NCBI RefSeq assembly: GCF_001648555.1 | Contig: NZ_LQXM01000027.1 | Span: 186,001 to 250,000 of the forward strand | Direction of reading: 5' to 3' | Source: Rossellomorea aquimaris TF-12 | GTDB taxonomy: Bacteria > Bacillota > Bacilli > Bacillales > Bacillaceae_B | DNA length: 64,000 bases | Shown: piece by piece, positions 53,624 to 64,000 of the stretch | Numbering within the stretch: position 1 is the first letter of the stretch | Layout of the letters: every line of letters begins with the position of its first letter | Program-made: the position numbers and the translations under genes | Notes under the pieces: generated by a model | What the model was told of the DNA's origin: nothing | Seen by the model: only the letters and a program-made list of their open reading frames with translations | Databases searched by the model: none

Positions 53624-55384
53624 TTAAAGTACGCTTGCATGCCCGTTGTAGATTACCCCACGAGTTGCATCTACAGTAATCTCTTGACCGTTTTCAAATA
53701 GGGAAGTCGCATTATCTACTCCCACAAGTACAGGAATTCCTAAATTAATTCCTACTACTGCGGCATGACTAGTTAATCCGCCTTCTTCTGTTATAAGTGC
53801 AGAGCACTTCTCTAGTGCAGGCATCATTTCTTTATCCGTACCAATCGTAACGAGAACGGAACCAGGTAATGTGTTTTTCACTGCTTCTTCAGCAGAGGTT
53901 GCAACAACCGCTTTACCATAAGCAGATTTCCGGCCAATTCCTTGACCTTTTGCCACAATGTCACCCACTACATGAATTTTCATCATATTGGTTGTTCCTG
54001 ATTCACCAATCGGAACACCAGCAGTGATGACAATGAGATCTCCATGTTTCGTCATTCCAGAGTTCATGCTTTCTTCAACAGCCATATCGAGCATTTCATC
54101 AGTTGTCTTGACTTTACGTCCAACCGTTGGATAAACACCCCATACAAGTGCTAACCTTCTAGATACAGACTCTGTGCCCGTTACGGCTACGATAGGGGCC
54201 TTAGGACGGTATTTTGAGATCATACGAGCTGTATGTCCACTTTCTGTTGGAGCAACAATGGCATTCACATCTAAATTAATAGCTGTGTGAGCTACGGATT
54301 GACCGATAGCGTCTGTCATATTATGCTCACTATCCTTGCTACGGGCAGATAGAATATCATCGAAATTCAAAGCAGTTTCTGCTCTTGAAGCAATGTTATG
54401 CATGGTTTGTACAGCTTCAACCGGATAGGTTCCAGCTGCTGTTTCACCTGAAAGCATGATAGCATCTGTGCCGTCGAAAATAGCATTTGCAACATCACTT
54501 GCTTCTGCTCTCGTTGGTCTTGGGTTACGCTGCATAGAATCAAGCATCTGTGTTGCCGTGATGACTGGTTTCCCTTGGGCATTACATTTTTTGATTAACT
54601 GCTTTTGAACAAGCGGTACTTCTTCAGCAGGTATTTCTACCCCAAGATCTCCACGAGCTACCATTAAACCATCGGACACTTCTAAAATTTCGTCAATGTT
54701 ATCTACACCCTCTTGATTTTCGATCTTAGGGATGATTTGAATATGTGGAGCATTGTGCTCTTCTAATAATTGACGAATTTCTAATACATCGGATGCACGT
54801 CTTACAAAGGATGCAGCGATGAAATCAACGCCCTGTTGAATTCCAAAAATAATATCGCTGGCATCTTTATCTGTAATTCCAGGAAGGTTTACAGAAACAC
54901 CTGGTACGTTTACACCTTTTTTGTTTTTCAATACACCGCTATTGGCTACATACGTATGAATTTCTCCATTCGCTTTATCAATTTCAGTGACTTCAAGACC
55001 AATTAGACCATCATCTAATAGGATTTTCGATCCAACATGAACATCTTCAATTAATCCTTCGTATGTAACGGAGAATTTTTCTGTTGTTCCTAAAACCTCT
55101 TTCATCGATACAATGACAGTTGATCCTTGTTGTAATTCAATTGCACCATCCACCATGTTATTTGTTCTGATTTCTGGTCCTTTTGTATCTAGAAGAATCC
55201 CAACGTTTTTACCTGATTTTTCTGCTGCTTTACGAATGTTTTCGATTCGCTGTCCGTGCTCTTGGTGATCACCATGTGAAAAATTCAATCGAGAAACGTT
55301 CATACCTGCCTCGATTAATTGAGATAATTTTTCTACACTTTCACTTGCCGGACCAATTGTACATACTATTTTCGTTTTTCTCAT
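53624..55384 (-). CDS. pyk: Pyruvate kinase with C-terminal PEP-utiliser domain
   Basis: This 586-residue enzyme makes pyruvate and ATP from phosphoenolpyruvate and [31 protein letters not shown] and [12 protein letters not shown] (catalytic Lys, metal Glu) give the barrel, and [13 protein letters not shown] the metal and substrate loop. The extra roughly 110-residue Bacillus-type C-terminal domain (from about 475) resembles the PEP synthase phosphohistidine domain, with [13 protein letters not shown] retaining the His. AGGAGG precedes ATG 55384. It follows pfkA by 31 bp. Confidence 0.98.
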   Translation of the reverse strand: MRKTKIVCTIGPASESVEKLSQLIEAGMNVSRLNFSHGDHQEHGQRIENIRKAAEKSGKNVGILLDTKGPEIRTNNMVDGAIELQQGSTVIVSMKEVLGTTEKFSVTYEGLIEDVHVGSKILLDDGLIGLEVTEIDKANGEIHTYVANSGVLKNKKGVNVPGVSVNLPGITDKDASDIIFGIQQGVDFIAASFVRRASDVLEIRQLLEEHNAPHIQIIPKIENQEGVDNIDEILEVSDGLMVARGDLGVEIPAEEVPLVQKQLIKKCNAQGKPVITATQMLDSMQRNPRPTRAEASDVANAIFDGTDAIMLSGETAAGTYPVEAVQTMHNIASRAETALNFDDILSARSKDSEHNMTDAIGQSVAHTAINLDVNAIVAPTESGHTARMISKYRPKAPIVAVTGTESVSRRLALVWGVYPTVGRKVKTTDEMLDMAVEESMNSGMTKHGDLIVITAGVPIGESGTTNMMKIHVVGDIVAKGQGIGRKSAYGKAVVATSAEEAVKNTLPGSVLVTIGTDKEMMPALEKCSALITEEGGLTSHAAVVGINLGIPVLVGVDNATSLFENGQEITVDATRGVIYNGHASVL

Positions 55385-55415
55385 TTATCATTACCTCCTG
55401 AAATCTATCAACACT

Positions 55416-56503
<1,088 letters not shown>

Positions 56504-56596
56504 ATGGACCAATAGACTATGGATTATTTCTAAAATAACACGAAGATTCAAGGTTCTCAACAGGTTAATAGAGGGAAACTCAAAAGACGAAATAAT

Positions 56597-56625
56597 CTAT
56601 TAAATGAAAGCGTTTCAATTGTAAA
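56597..56625 (-). promoter_or_regulatory. Candidate pfkA promoter with a cre-like palindrome in its spacer
   Basis: TTTACA (56620-56625) and TAATAG (56597-56602) are separated by 17 nt. The spacer contains TGAAACGCTTTCA (56605-56617), with TGAAA/TTTCA arms like a cre but one base shorter at the centre. Whether CcpA binds is uncertain. Confidence 0.5.
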
Positions 56626-56677
56626 AACCTTCAAAATTCCGACACATCTATGTTTTTTTCTATATTGAAATGATAAT

Positions 56678-56722
56678 AAAAAGACTGACAAATGGTAATT
56701 TTCCTATTTGTCAGTCCTCTTT
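56678..56722 (-). terminator. Terminator of accDA
   Basis: AGGACTGACAAAT pairs with ATTTGTCAGTCTT around AGGAAAATTACC, followed by TTTATTA on the minus strand. Confidence 0.9.
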
Positions 56723-56726
56723 ATCT

Positions 56727-57707
56727 TTATGATTTTACCCCAATTAAGTCATTTAAAACAGAATATTCACCCATTGATTTAAACTTTTCATAACGATGCT
56801 CAACGAGTTTTTCTTTTTTAAGTGGAACTAATTCTGTAAGGGAACGCTTTAATACTTCTTCTATATATCCAGCTTGTTCTTTTACATTTTTATGTGCTCC
56901 ACCAGTCACTTCAGTGATAATTTCATCAATCAATCCCAGATCTTTTAAGTCAGGGGCAGTAATTTTCATGGATTCAGCAGCTTTTTTAGCTTGAGTCGAA
57001 TCCTTCCAAAGGAGTGCAGCTGCCCCTTCAGGTGAGATAACCGAATAGGTAGAGTTTTCAAGCATATGAATGTGGTTCCCCACTCCTAATGCCAGTGCCC
57101 CACCACTTCCACCTTCACCAATGACAATACAGATAACGGGAACGGTTAACCCCGCCATTTCTACTAAGTTTCTTGCAATGGCTTCACTTTGTCCTCGCTC
57201 TTCCGCTGCTTTCCCTGGATAAGCACCCTTTGTGTCAATAAAACAAATAATTGGGCGATGAAACTTCTCTGCCTGTTTCATTAATCTAAGTGCTTTACGA
57301 TAGCCTTCAGGATGAGGCATCCCAAAGTTTCTTCGGATGTTTTCTTTCGTATCCTTCCCTCTTTGATGACCAATAATGGTTACGGGCATGCTTTGAAACT
57401 TCGCAATACCTGAAACAATCGCTTCGTCATCGCCATATAAGCGATCTCCATGCATCTCAATAAAATCGGTAAAGAGATAGCTTATATAATCAAGAGTAGT
57501 AGGTCGATTAGGGTGACGAGCTACTTGCACTCGATCCCAAGGCCTCATATTTTCATATATGTCATTTTCAAGCTTTTGCAATCGAGTTTCCAGCTTATCA
57601 ATCTCTTTTGATAAATCTACGTCTGAATTCTGAGTGAATTCCTTAAGCTCTGCAATTTTTTTCTTTAATTCAACAACAGGCTTTTCAAACTCCATCTCGT
57701 TTACCAT
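56727..57707 (-). CDS. accA: Acetyl-CoA carboxylase carboxyltransferase alpha subunit
   Basis: This 326-residue alpha subunit transfers the carboxyl group from biotin to acetyl-CoA with AccD. An N-terminal helix region (1-50) is followed by the crotonase-like core: [17 protein letters not shown] segment, [41 protein letters not shown] and [16 protein letters not shown]. It overlaps the accD end by 7 bp (ATGGTAA arrangement). An alternative ATG five codons on (MEFEKP) is possible. Confidence 0.97.
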   Translation of the reverse strand: MVNEMEFEKPVVELKKKIAELKEFTQNSDVDLSKEIDKLETRLQKLENDIYENMRPWDRVQVARHPNRPTTLDYISYLFTDFIEMHGDRLYGDDEAIVSGIAKFQSMPVTIIGHQRGKDTKENIRRNFGMPHPEGYRKALRLMKQAEKFHRPIICFIDTKGAYPGKAAEERGQSEAIARNLVEMAGLTVPVICIVIGEGGSGGALALGVGNHIHMLENSTYSVISPEGAAALLWKDSTQAKKAAESMKITAPDLKDLGLIDEIITEVTGGAHKNVKEQAGYIEEVLKRSLTELVPLKKEKLVEHRYEKFKSMGEYSVLNDLIGVKS

Positions 57708-58570
57708 GGTAGATCACCGTCCCACTGATGAATATCTAATACTGTGCCTATCTTTTCTTTTAAATCCAATCTGGAAATGACTCCGTCAAGCTGCCCATGT
57801 TTTAATAAAAATTCCGCTGTTTGGAAGTCCTCAGGTAAGTCTTCACGAATAGTTTGTTCAATGATTCTTCTACCTGCAAATCCAATGAGGGCTCCAGGCT
57901 CTGCAAAATTATAATCACCCACTGAGGCAAAACTTGCAGATACTCCCCCGGTCGTAGGATGGGTCATAATTGAGATGAATAAGTTCCCATTTTCACTCAA
58001 TCGTTTTAGAGCAACACTCGTTTTCGCCATTTGCATAAGGGAAAGGACTCCTTCTTGCATGCGTGCCCCTCCAGATGCTGTGAAAATAATAAATGGAACC
58101 TTTCTTTTATCAGCTTCTTCAATGGCTCTCGTGATTTTCTCACCTACAACGGATCCCATACTTCCCATTCGGAATCTCGAATCCATGATCGCTACTACTA
58201 CATCAATTCCGTTAACCTTCCCTGAACCGGTCAAAACAGCTTCATTTAATCCTGTTTTTTTACGATCTTTCTCAAGCTTTTCAAGATAATCCGGGAAACC
58301 TAGGGGATTAACAGATACTAGTTCCTCATCAAGTTCTTTAAAGGTTCCAGCGTCTATAAAACTATTCATTCTTTCGGTTGAGCTCATACCATGATGAAAC
58401 CCACAATGCAGACATACTTTTAAGTTTTTCTGTAGTTCTTTTGTGTACATGATTTTTTTACAATCAGGACATTTCGTCATAATCCCTTCTGGCACGTCTT
58501 GTTTAGCTGCCTCAGAAGGGATGGTTGCATATTTTTTCTTTTTGGATTTATTGAAAAGTTCCTTAAGCAA
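57701..58570 (-). CDS. accD: Acetyl-CoA carboxylase carboxyltransferase beta subunit
   Basis: This 289-residue beta subunit carries the zinc ribbon [24 protein letters not shown] (about 34-57). The acyl-CoA binding core follows: [48 protein letters not shown] and [12 protein letters not shown]. It begins at TTG 58570 with AAGGAGG upstream. It forms accDA, committing acetyl-CoA to malonyl-CoA, and is coupled to accA by overlap. Confidence 0.97.
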   Translation of the reverse strand: MLKELFNKSKKKKYATIPSEAAKQDVPEGIMTKCPDCKKIMYTKELQKNLKVCLHCGFHHGMSSTERMNSFIDAGTFKELDEELVSVNPLGFPDYLEKLEKDRKKTGLNEAVLTGSGKVNGIDVVVAIMDSRFRMGSMGSVVGEKITRAIEEADKRKVPFIIFTASGGARMQEGVLSLMQMAKTSVALKRLSENGNLFISIMTHPTTGGVSASFASVGDYNFAEPGALIGFAGRRIIEQTIREDLPEDFQTAEFLLKHGQLDGVISRLDLKEKIGTVLDIHQWDGDLPW

Positions 58571-58724
58571 GGTGTAACCTCCTTAACTATTTACAGTAGC
58601 TTTTTCATTTCTCTTTCTACCCACCAGAACTATTAAATATAATAAAAAGTGCTTAGAATTGGCTCTCTAATCAGGAGTGAGTTCATGATATAAAACTGCT
58701 TGTCTATCAGTTTAATGGATAGGA

Positions 58725-59390
58725 TTAAAAAAAGATGTTGGAAATTGTCAGATCGTTATCAACAATTTTTCTTATCTTCTTATACGCCTCTTGCACAGAT
58801 TCTTTTTCTTGCTTTTGTATTCCTCGAAGTAAACGGATAAGCTCATTTCTTTTGGCAGGAGTAATACTCATTTGCCCACATATTAACGTTTCATAATCGT
58901 TTAGAATATTCCAGATTCTATGAGCCAGATGGTTATTGCTTTCTTTAACGATTTCGCAGAAAACGTCGCTTACGTATTTGCTTTCCTCTTCATTTGAAAC
59001 TTTTAAAAGTAGACTTTCCACATCGTGTTTTCGTATAAAAAGCGTTCTTAAAGCTTCCTTCTCAATCATTATTTTCGAATGAAGAATGTCATCTTGAGCT
59101 TTATGGTCTTGAAGAATAAACAAGCCGAGAAGATCGATCAGGTGATGATCTCGAAAATCCCTTAGGTATGTTCCTTCTCCTCTTCTCGTTTCGATTAATC
59201 CCAAAAGTTCCAAAGCTCTTAACGCTTCTCTGACAGAGGACCTGCCTACATTCAATCGTTCAGAAAGCTCTCTTTCTGAAGGGATTTTATCACCAGGTCC
59301 CAAGCCATCCTTTGATATCATGTCTCTTATTTGGTGAACTATTCCAATATAAACTTTGGCGTGAGACTGGATAGAGTTCACTTTGGACAT
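58725..59390 (-). CDS. GntR/FadR-subfamily transcriptional regulator
   Basis: This roughly 221-residue regulator has an N-terminal winged helix-turn-helix: IRDMISKDGLGPGDKIPSERELSERLNVGRSSVREALRALELLGLIETRRGEGTYLR (quoted only to show the GntR motif PGDKIPSERELSERL and RGEGTYL). An FCD-like helical domain (about 90-221) lacks an obvious His-rich metal set. The start ATG 59390 overlaps the ytsJ stop (a GTG at 59393 is also possible), so it is coupled to malic enzyme. The target and effector are unknown; control of ytsJ or accDA by a C4 acid or acyl compound is only a guess. Confidence 0.85.
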   Translation of the reverse strand: MSKVNSIQSHAKVYIGIVHQIRDMISKDGLGPGDKIPSERELSERLNVGRSSVREALRALELLGLIETRRGEGTYLRDFRDHHLIDLLGLFILQDHKAQDDILHSKIMIEKEALRTLFIRKHDVESLLLKVSNEEESKYVSDVFCEIVKESNNHLAHRIWNILNDYETLICGQMSITPAKRNELIRLLRGIQKQEKESVQEAYKKIRKIVDNDLTISNIFF

Positions 59391-60628
59391 CACTCTTCTT
59401 TCCCGATAACCGCTAATGATTCTGTCTTTTCACGAATTTCTTCGGGATCCATCTTCAAACGAGCCACTCCAGTTTCCATGGCAGCTTTTGCAACGGCTGC
59501 TGCCACTGCAGGTGCTACTCTTTTATCAAATGGTGCTGGAATGACATAATCTTCATTTAATTCTTCTTCACTAATTAAGTCAGCGATCGCTTCTACAGCA
59601 GCCTGCTTCATTTTTTCGTTAATATGTGTAGCTCGTACGTCTAATGCTCCACGAAAGATACCAGGAAATGCAAGCACGTTATTGACTTGATTTGGAAAAT
59701 CTGAACGTCCGGTTCCTACAACTCTCGCTCCAGCCACTTTTGCCAGCTCTGGCATAATTTCCGGTACAGGATTCGCCATAGCAAAAATAATAGGATCCTT
59801 TTTCATAGAGGAAACCATGGCTTCTGTTAATGCACCTGCAACAGAAACACCGATGAATACATCAGCATCTTGTAAAACCTCTGTCAGGCCGCCCTTAACA
59901 TGATCTCTGTTTGTAAACTTAGCTACATCATCTTTAATTGCATTCATCCCTTCAGGACGACCTTCATAAATCGCACCTTTAGAATCACACATAATTATGT
60001 CTCTTACTCCATAACGATAAAGAAGCTTAATAATGGCCATTCCTGCAGCTCCTGCTCCATTTGCCACTACTTTAATTTCAGACATTTTCTTCCCTACTAC
60101 CTTTAAGGCATTTACTAAGCCCGCTACAGTTACAATGGCCGTACCATGTTGGTCATCATGGAAAATAGGGATGTTGGTTTCCTTCTTTAATCGTTCTTCT
60201 ATTTCAAAGCAGTTTGGTGCTGCAATGTCTTCTAGGTTGACGCCACCAAATGTAGGTTCAAGGAGCTTAACCGCTTCCACAATTTTATCTACATCGGTTG
60301 TGTTCAGGCAGATTGGAAACGCATCAACACCAGCGAAGCTTTTGAACAGGACGGCTTTCCCTTCCATCACTGGAAGTGCTGCCTCAGGTCCAATGTTCCC
60401 AAGACCTAAAACCGCTGTCCCATCAGAGACAACAGCCACCATATTCCCTTTCATTGTATAATCGTATACCGTTTCCGGCTTGTCATAAATGTCTTTACAA
60501 GGCTCAGCTACCCCTGGTGAATAGGCTAGACTTAAGTCCTCTGCATTTCGAACTTCTACCTTTGATTTGGTTTCCAATTTCCCTTTGTTGACTCTATGCA
60601 TATGCAGAGCTTCTTCTCGCAATGACAT
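59390..60628 (-). CDS. ytsJ: NADP-dependent malic enzyme
   Basis: This 412-residue enzyme decarboxylates malate to pyruvate with NADPH formation. SLAYSPGVAEPC, KGNMVAVVSDGTAVLGLGNIG and the metal site FHDDQHGTAIVTVAG are malic-enzyme motifs. The Rossmann fold is VVANGAGAAGMAIIKLL, with FAMANPVPEIMPE and GTGRSDFPNQVNN following. I chose ATG 60628 (MSLREEAL), as in B. subtilis, with GGGAG upstream; the frame runs 15 codons further without a site. It overlaps the regulator gene downstream. Confidence 0.96.
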   Translation of the reverse strand: MSLREEALHMHRVNKGKLETKSKVEVRNAEDLSLAYSPGVAEPCKDIYDKPETVYDYTMKGNMVAVVSDGTAVLGLGNIGPEAALPVMEGKAVLFKSFAGVDAFPICLNTTDVDKIVEAVKLLEPTFGGVNLEDIAAPNCFEIEERLKKETNIPIFHDDQHGTAIVTVAGLVNALKVVGKKMSEIKVVANGAGAAGMAIIKLLYRYGVRDIIMCDSKGAIYEGRPEGMNAIKDDVAKFTNRDHVKGGLTEVLQDADVFIGVSVAGALTEAMVSSMKKDPIIFAMANPVPEIMPELAKVAGARVVGTGRSDFPNQVNNVLAFPGIFRGALDVRATHINEKMKQAAVEAIADLISEEELNEDYVIPAPFDKRVAPAVAAAVAKAAMETGVARLKMDPEEIREKTESLAVIGKEE

Positions 60629-60721
60629 GTTGTTCACTCCCTTTATCTCAGCACTACTTGAATGCTTAAACATTCTAAAAATCTTATTTCGTTTTATTAA
60701 TAGATTTAGGCCATTTTAAAT

Positions 60722-60748
60722 ACAAAAAAGGTGGTCAGACCACCTTGG
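60722..60748 (-). terminator. Terminator of dnaE
   Basis: AAGGTGGTC pairs with GACCACCTT around TGA-like central bases, followed by TTTTTGTA on the minus strand. Confidence 0.9.
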
Positions 60749-60790
60749 TCTATTAAACAATAATATAAATTTCCATTTAAGTAAAGTATG

Positions 60791-63700
60791 TTATTGTAAT
60801 ACGACATTCCCTTCACCGACTATACGTTGAAACTCTACTATTGCCTTATTTGAAGGATGAACACCTAAATGGTTTGGAAGTCTTATGCTCTTCTTATCTT
60901 TTTCATAATGCACAATAATGCCATTGGGGCCTTTATAATTTTGTATGGCTTTATAAATTAGGTTCATAGTAGCATCTATATCTTGTTCCAATGGAATTTT
61001 CAGATACAGCTTTTTGTCTACTTTACTTTGAGCTTCTTCCATTGGTTCGATTTTATTTATGATAAGCTGGCGCTTTTCATTTCGCTCTTCTAGCTTTCCT
61101 TCAAATATGAGCATATTACCTTCTTTTAATTGGGTCATAAATTGCTTGTACACACTGGGAAAAACGACTGCTTCCATTTCACCGCTTTCATCTCCAATTT
61201 CCAAGAAAGCCATGACCTCTCCTTTTTTCGTTCGGATGGATCTAACACTGGTAATATATCCACCAACCGACAATTTAGCGCGAATAGAAAGATCTGCAAT
61301 TTGCTTTAACCCAAGCTGATCAAGGAGGGAACGATGAGAAGCCAGGGGATGGTCGGATAAATAAAGACCCAGTACCTGCTTCTCAAATTGGAGCAATGTA
61401 TCAATCGTCATTTTTTCAACTTCAACATATTTCGGCTTTAAGAGAAAAGCCTCTTCCTCGTGAAACAGATCATGTTCATCATCAGGATTGACCAGTTCAG
61501 CGTGTTGAGCCGCTACATCTAGGCTTGCTAACAGCGTCGCTCTATCCACCTCGAATTCATCAAACGCTCCTGCCAATACTAAATTTTCTAAGATTTTCCG
61601 GTTGATTACTTTCGATGAAACCCTCATACAAAAATCAAAAAGATCTTCAAATGGTTTTTCACTTCTCGCTCGAACAATCTCCTTTAACGCTGCTGCTCCC
61701 ACCCCTTTTATAGCTGCTAAGCTGTAAAGGATGGTATTTCCTTCTACCGTGAACACAAACTGACTACGGTTAACAGAAGGGGGGAGGATGTCAATGTCAT
61801 ATTGTTTCGCTTCCCGAATATATTGAGCGATCTTCGTTTCATTCCCTACAACGGAAGTAAGAAGGGAAGATAAGAAATAAGCGGGATAATGTGCTTTTAA
61901 GTAAGCCAGTTGATAAGCAATCATACTATACGCTACGGCATGGGAACGGTTAAATCCATAGTCCGCAAATCGTACAATCAGGTCATAAATACTGTTTGCC
62001 GTTTCATAAGAATATCCCTTTTGTTTAGAACCTGATACAAAATGTTCTCTTTCTTGATCTAGTACATCCTTTTTCTTTTTCGAGACTGCTCTTCTCAGTA
62101 AATCCGCTTCTCCTAATGAAAAACCGGCCATTTTAGAGGCGATTTGCATGATCTGTTCCTGATAAACGATGACCCCGTAGGTCATTTCAAGAATAGACTT
62201 TAAATCTGGGTGCGGATATTCTACAGTTTCTTCTCCATGCTTTCGTTTTATATAAAGGGGGATATTCTCCATTGGACCTGGCCTATATAAAGCATTAACC
62301 GCTACAATATCTTCAAAAGATGTTGGTTTTAACCTGGTTAATACATTTCTCATTCCTTCTGATTCGAGTTGGAATATCCCGTTGGTTTGACCCTTACTTA
62401 ATAGCTCAAATGTCTTTTGGTCTTGAATCGGTATTTCTTTTAATGAAAAGTTTTTCTTGGCACCTCTTTGTACACTCTTCACAATTCCTTCTAGAATACT
62501 CAGGTTACGAAGACCAAGAAAGTCCATTTTCAACAACCCGATTTCCTCTAAGGTGTCCATGGGAAATTGAGTGAGGTGAATACCCGTTGCACTGCCTTGA
62601 ATGGGAACCCACTGCACTAACGGGCCTTCGCTGATCACCACTCCAGCTGCGTGTGTAGAGGTGTGTCTTGGAAGACCTTCAAGTTTAAGAGCTGTTTGAA
62701 ATAGCTTTTTATACAATTCACTGCTTTCAATGATGCCTTTAAACTCTTTTGATCCTTTATAAGCTTCTCGCAAGGTAATACCCAGTTGGTTCGGTACCAG
62801 CTTTGAAATTTGCTCCTGCTCCTTCATGTTCAACCCGAATACACGTCCGGTATCTCTTAGGGCAGCTTTGGCTGCGAATGTTCCAAACGTAATAATTTGG
62901 GCAACATGTAAAGACCCATATTTCTTTTCTACATATTCAATGACTTCATCCCGTCTATGATCCGGAAAATCGATATCAATATCGGGCATGGATACTCGTT
63001 CAGGATTTAAAAAACGCTCAAATAACAGCTGATGCTTAATGGGGTCTACATCCGTAATACTTAGAGCGTATGAAACAAGAGAACCTGCTGCGGATCCTCT
63101 TCCTGGACCCGTTAAGATTCTTCTCTCTCTCGCAAATCTCATAAAGTCCCAAACAATAAGAAAATAATCAGCAAACCCCATTCTTCCAATAACGTCAAGT
63201 TCATAATCAAGTCGTTCTAAATATTCTTCTGAAACCGTTTCAAGCTTTTCACTTAGTCCTAGTTCGCATAGTCGAGTTAGTTCTCGTAGAGTCGACACAC
63301 CTTGTGGCAATGGGTACTTAGGGAGAAGCTGTTGATGAAAGGGAATGGTGACTTGACACTCTTCAGCAATTTTTATTGTATTTTCCAACTCAGTAACATG
63401 ATCGGAGAAGAGATTCACCATTTGATCCTTTGTCTTAAAGTAATACTCATGAGTCTGTAATACGTCTCGATCATCCTCTGACAGCTTTGCTCCATCTCGA
63501 ATAGCATTTACACATTCATGGGCAAAATGATCTTCCTGGTGTAAATACTGAACATCATTGGTTGCTACTACTCCCGTATCCGTTTTTTCTGCTATTTCTT
63601 TAATTAACGGAATAAGCTCTTCTTCTGAGGATATTCCGTGCTTTTGAATACTTATGTAAAATGAATGTTTCCCGAATATCTTTTGATACGTCTGAATCGT

Positions 63701-64000
63701 TTTCTTCGCTTGATCCTGCTCCCCATTTAATAGGAGTTCTTCTATCTCACCCTTCACTCCAGGAGTAATACCAATTAATCCATCACTATATGATTGAAGC
63801 CATTTTAAAGGAATTCCATGTTTAGATTTCGCTCCTATTACACTAGAAATCTTTAAAAGGTTTTGATATCCTGTCTGGTTTCTGACAAGAAGAATGAGGG
63901 GATAGGATTTTTCTCCATCTTCACTGGCTATATCTGCCGTTAATCCGATAATCGGTTTTATGTTTTCTTTTAGACATGCCTTGTAAAAAGGGACAGCAGC
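60791..64000 (-). CDS. dnaE: DNA polymerase III alpha subunit DnaE (5' end outside window)
   Basis: The frame is open to the window edge; 1069 residues are visible and about 45 N-terminal ones are missing. An in-frame GTG at 63757 is internal, since coding sequence continues upstream (PFYKACLKENIKPIIGLTADI, PHP domain). The polymerase core has GPGRGSAAGSLVSYAL and the catalytic PDIDIDFPDHRRDEV, with LYRPGPMENIP and DYGFNRSHAVAYS following. The helix-hairpin-helix region (GVGAAALKEIVRARSE) and C-terminal OB fold (about 930-1010) complete it. In Bacillus DnaE extends RNA primers before PolC. Confidence 0.97.
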   Translation of the reverse strand, partial: AAVPFYKACLKENIKPIIGLTADIASEDGEKSYPLILLVRNQTGYQNLLKISSVIGAKSKHGIPLKWLQSYSDGLIGITPGVKGEIEELLLNGEQDQAKKTIQTYQKIFGKHSFYISIQKHGISSEEELIPLIKEIAEKTDTGVVATNDVQYLHQEDHFAHECVNAIRDGAKLSEDDRDVLQTHEYYFKTKDQMVNLFSDHVTELENTIKIAEECQVTIPFHQQLLPKYPLPQGVSTLRELTRLCELGLSEKLETVSEEYLERLDYELDVIGRMGFADYFLIVWDFMRFARERRILTGPGRGSAAGSLVSYALSITDVDPIKHQLLFERFLNPERVSMPDIDIDFPDHRRDEVIEYVEKKYGSLHVAQIITFGTFAAKAALRDTGRVFGLNMKEQEQISKLVPNQLGITLREAYKGSKEFKGIIESSELYKKLFQTALKLEGLPRHTSTHAAGVVISEGPLVQWVPIQGSATGIHLTQFPMDTLEEIGLLKMDFLGLRNLSILEGIVKSVQRGAKKNFSLKEIPIQDQKTFELLSKGQTNGIFQLESEGMRNVLTRLKPTSFEDIVAVNALYRPGPMENIPLYIKRKHGEETVEYPHPDLKSILEMTYGVIVYQEQIMQIASKMAGFSLGEADLLRRAVSKKKKDVLDQEREHFVSGSKQKGYSYETANSIYDLIVRFADYGFNRSHAVAYSMIAYQLAYLKAHYPAYFLSSLLTSVVGNETKIAQYIREAKQYDIDILPPSVNRSQFVFTVEGNTILYSLAAIKGVGAAALKEIVRARSEKPFEDLFDFCMRVSSKVINRKILENLVLAGAFDEFEVDRATLLASLDVAAQHAELVNPDDEHDLFHEEEAFLLKPKYVEVEKMTIDTLLQFEKQVLGLYLSDHPLASHRSLLDQLGLKQIADLSIRAKLSVGGYITSVRSIRTKKGEVMAFLEIGDESGEMEAVVFPSVYKQFMTQLKEGNMLIFEGKLEERNEKRQLIINKIEPMEEAQSKVDKKLYLKIPLEQDIDATMNLIYKAIQNYKGPNGIIVHYEKDKKSIRLPNHLGVHPSNKAIVEFQRIVGEGNVVLQ

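Noticed and set aside
63757..64000. GTG at 63757 as the dnaE start
   Set aside because: Coding sequence with PHP-domain residues continues in frame to the window edge.

Overview
The window is a chromosomal core region of a low-GC, endospore-forming member of the Bacillaceae. Evidence for this is sspI, ytxC and ytaF, T-box leaders on pheST and thrS, CcpA-, CcpN-, FadR- and Fur-type sites, and a gene order that largely follows the Bacillus subtilis trxA-etf-fad-lcfA to dnaE stretch. Almost all genes lie on the minus strand. I see no rRNA, tRNA, CRISPR array, prophage or intact insertion sequence.

Layout. 1-1600: 5' part of a lipoprotein gene behind two Fur-like boxes, then a dispersed repeat. 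1.65-7.4 kb: trxA and the beta-oxidation operon lcfA-fadR-fadB-etfB-etfA, with an internal FadR-controlled promoter. 7.6-14.3 kb: a tiny membrane protein, yshE, mutS2, polX, yshB and zapA, with rnhC divergent. 14.5-18.4 kb: pheST with a T-box leader. 18.4-23 kb: ysgA, sspI, ysdC, a dimeric dUTPase, ysdB, a VTT-domain membrane protein and ysdA. 23-25 kb: a repeat-flanked small membrane-protein gene and the infC-rpmI-rplT operon with its leader. 25.1-31.8 kb: a 21-nt repeat array, thrS (T-box), ytxC, dnaB-dnaI and nrdR. 31.8-37.5 kb: a hypothetical protein, speD, gapB, coaE, ytaF and mutM. 37.5-45.9 kb: polA, hflKC, phoPR and a MaoC-like protein. 46-50.5 kb: two tiny ORFs and citZ-icd-mdh. 50.7-64 kb: ytvI, fxsA, a metallo-beta-lactamase-fold hydrolase, pfkA-pyk, accDA, a GntR-type regulator, ytsJ and a 5'-truncated dnaE.

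Function. Central carbon metabolism dominates: glycolysis (pfkA, pyk), gluconeogenesis (gapB), malic enzyme (ytsJ), TCA entry (citZ, icd, mdh), malonyl-CoA synthesis (accDA) and fatty-acid breakdown (fad/etf). Replication and repair genes (polA, mutM, dnaE, dnaB, dnaI, mutS2, polX, rnhC, dUTPase, nrdR) and translation genes are interleaved with them. Regulation readable from sequence: a FadR operator just downstream of the fadR promoter, a perfect cre match at the citZ promoter, CcpN-type boxes at gapB, two T-boxes, the infC leader with an ATT start codon, and Fur boxes.

Most likely new: (i) the speD 5' leader, where an 8-nt stretch next to a hairpin perfectly complements the Shine-Dalgarno region; (ii) a 165-bp nested inverted-repeat element in two good copies plus fragments, and a related cassette enclosing a small membrane-protein gene; (iii) two noncoding arrays with a 21-nt period; (iv) several membrane peptides under 45 residues with good ribosome binding sites. 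I found no large novel multi-gene system. Family assignments rest on motif and remembered-sequence recognition, not on searches.
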